Positions 63,476 to 64,000 of a stretch of DNA of 64,000 bases are shown here, piece by piece. Numbering within the stretch: the first letter of the stretch is position 1; each line of letters opens with the position of its first letter. The notes under the pieces were generated by a model. It was not told the DNA's origin, did not search any database, and saw only the letters and a list, made by a program, of their open reading frames with translations. The stretch covers positions 9,213,001 through 9,277,000 of the forward strand of contig NC_092611.1 of the NCBI RefSeq assembly GCF_047663525.1, read 5' to 3'. The translations under genes and the position numbers were made by a program. Source of the DNA: Anas platyrhynchos. Taxonomy: Eukaryota; Chordata; Aves; Anseriformes; Anatidae.

Positions 63476-64000
63476 CTCGCTGCCCGGTCCCACCATTACC
63501 GAGTGCAGGCACAGCTCTGGAGGCTGCTCTGGCTGCCGTGCCCAGGGGGGGACAGCAGGATTTGGCCACCTCCCTGGCATGGGGACAGCCCCACGGTGCT
63601 GCTCGCCGAGGGGGGGCTCGGGGCAGGTGCCCTGCACGGGGACAGGGCGCTGCGCCTCGCGGCGTCAGGAGTGAGCCAGCGGAAAGGGATGAGCTAAGAG
63701 CAGCTAAATTTAGGCAGATGCCGGTGGGGTGAGAACATTTCCCCTGTGGTCACGGTGTTTACACAGCGAGCGATGTCCCAGCTCCACCTGATGGGATGTG
63801 GCAGCCGCGGGGAGCAGCAGTGCATCGTGCCGCCAGCCCTCGGGGCGCGCAGCAGTCGAGCAGGACCAGCCTGCCCTGTCCTCCTGCTGCAGCGTCCCGG
63901 CGGGCTGCAGGACACGGGGCAGCCCCTGGATGTCCTCCTCCTGCTGGGCCGGGGGCGAGCCAGGAGCCCCGGGACCCCAGCAGGGCTCTGAGGGCAGGGA

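Larger units (their letters stand above)
62284..64000. other. Upstream flank of the SMIM35-like gene to the right edge
   Basis: GC-rich sequence that should hold the missing first exon and promoter of the SMIM35-like gene and possibly the approach to TMPRSS4, the expected next gene; no TMPRSS4 exon was recognised. CpG is moderately enriched at about 62,580-63,010. A CR1 fragment lies at about 63,066-63,475. Confidence 0.5.

Overview
This is a vertebrate nuclear DNA window and almost certainly avian. It has compact genes with GT-AG introns, strongly GC-rich gene bodies, CpG islands, and a degraded CR1-type LINE (the typical bird retroelement) near the right end. It contains no prokaryotic, CRISPR, phage or tRNA features. 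The species cannot be fixed from sequence alone; it looks like a bird microchromosome, and in chicken the matching block is expected on chromosome 24 (recalled, not checked).

Layout from left to right: (1) the 5' end of DSCAML1 on the minus strand, with three coding exons at 8446-8592, 11250-11567 and 18556-18598 separated by large introns and headed by a CpG island at about 18.2-19.0 kb; the rest of the gene lies off the left edge. (2) An intergenic stretch of about 6 kb with an orphan CpG island (about 21.6-22.05 kb) and a 600-bp AT-only block (23.9-24.5 kb). (3) FXYD2 (minus, 25.0-26.9 kb) and FXYD6 (minus, 28.0-36.2 kb including a probable remote non-coding first exon), two tandem Na,K-ATPase regulators whose middle exons are identical in length and phase. 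(4) TMPRSS13 (minus, 41.46-45.9 kb), a type II transmembrane serine protease. (5) About 8.5 kb of intergenic DNA. (6) IL10RA (plus, 54.4-58.3 kb or longer). (7) A small single-pass membrane protein gene (minus, 61.57-62.28 kb, 5' exon missing) that by position and topology is probably SMIM35. (8) A CR1 fragment with a nested 31-bp tandem repeat.

The order DSCAML1-FXYD2-FXYD6-TMPRSS13-IL10RA-SMIM35 and the strands match the human 11q23.3 block, so this is an ancient conserved neighbourhood. The genes do not form a pathway; their adjacency is inherited linkage. FXYD2 and FXYD6 are the one functionally related pair, as tandem duplicates acting on the same pump. All six proteins are membrane proteins.

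I found no evidence for a previously undescribed biological system. The most checkable points are the tandem FXYD pair with possible read-through splicing, a 3'UTR intron in FXYD6, a serine tract in the IL10RA tail, several AT-rich non-coding blocks that look like conserved enhancers, and the nested repeat in the CR1. Exon boundaries were read by hand from splice sites and reading-frame continuity; 5' UTRs and transcription starts are inferred.
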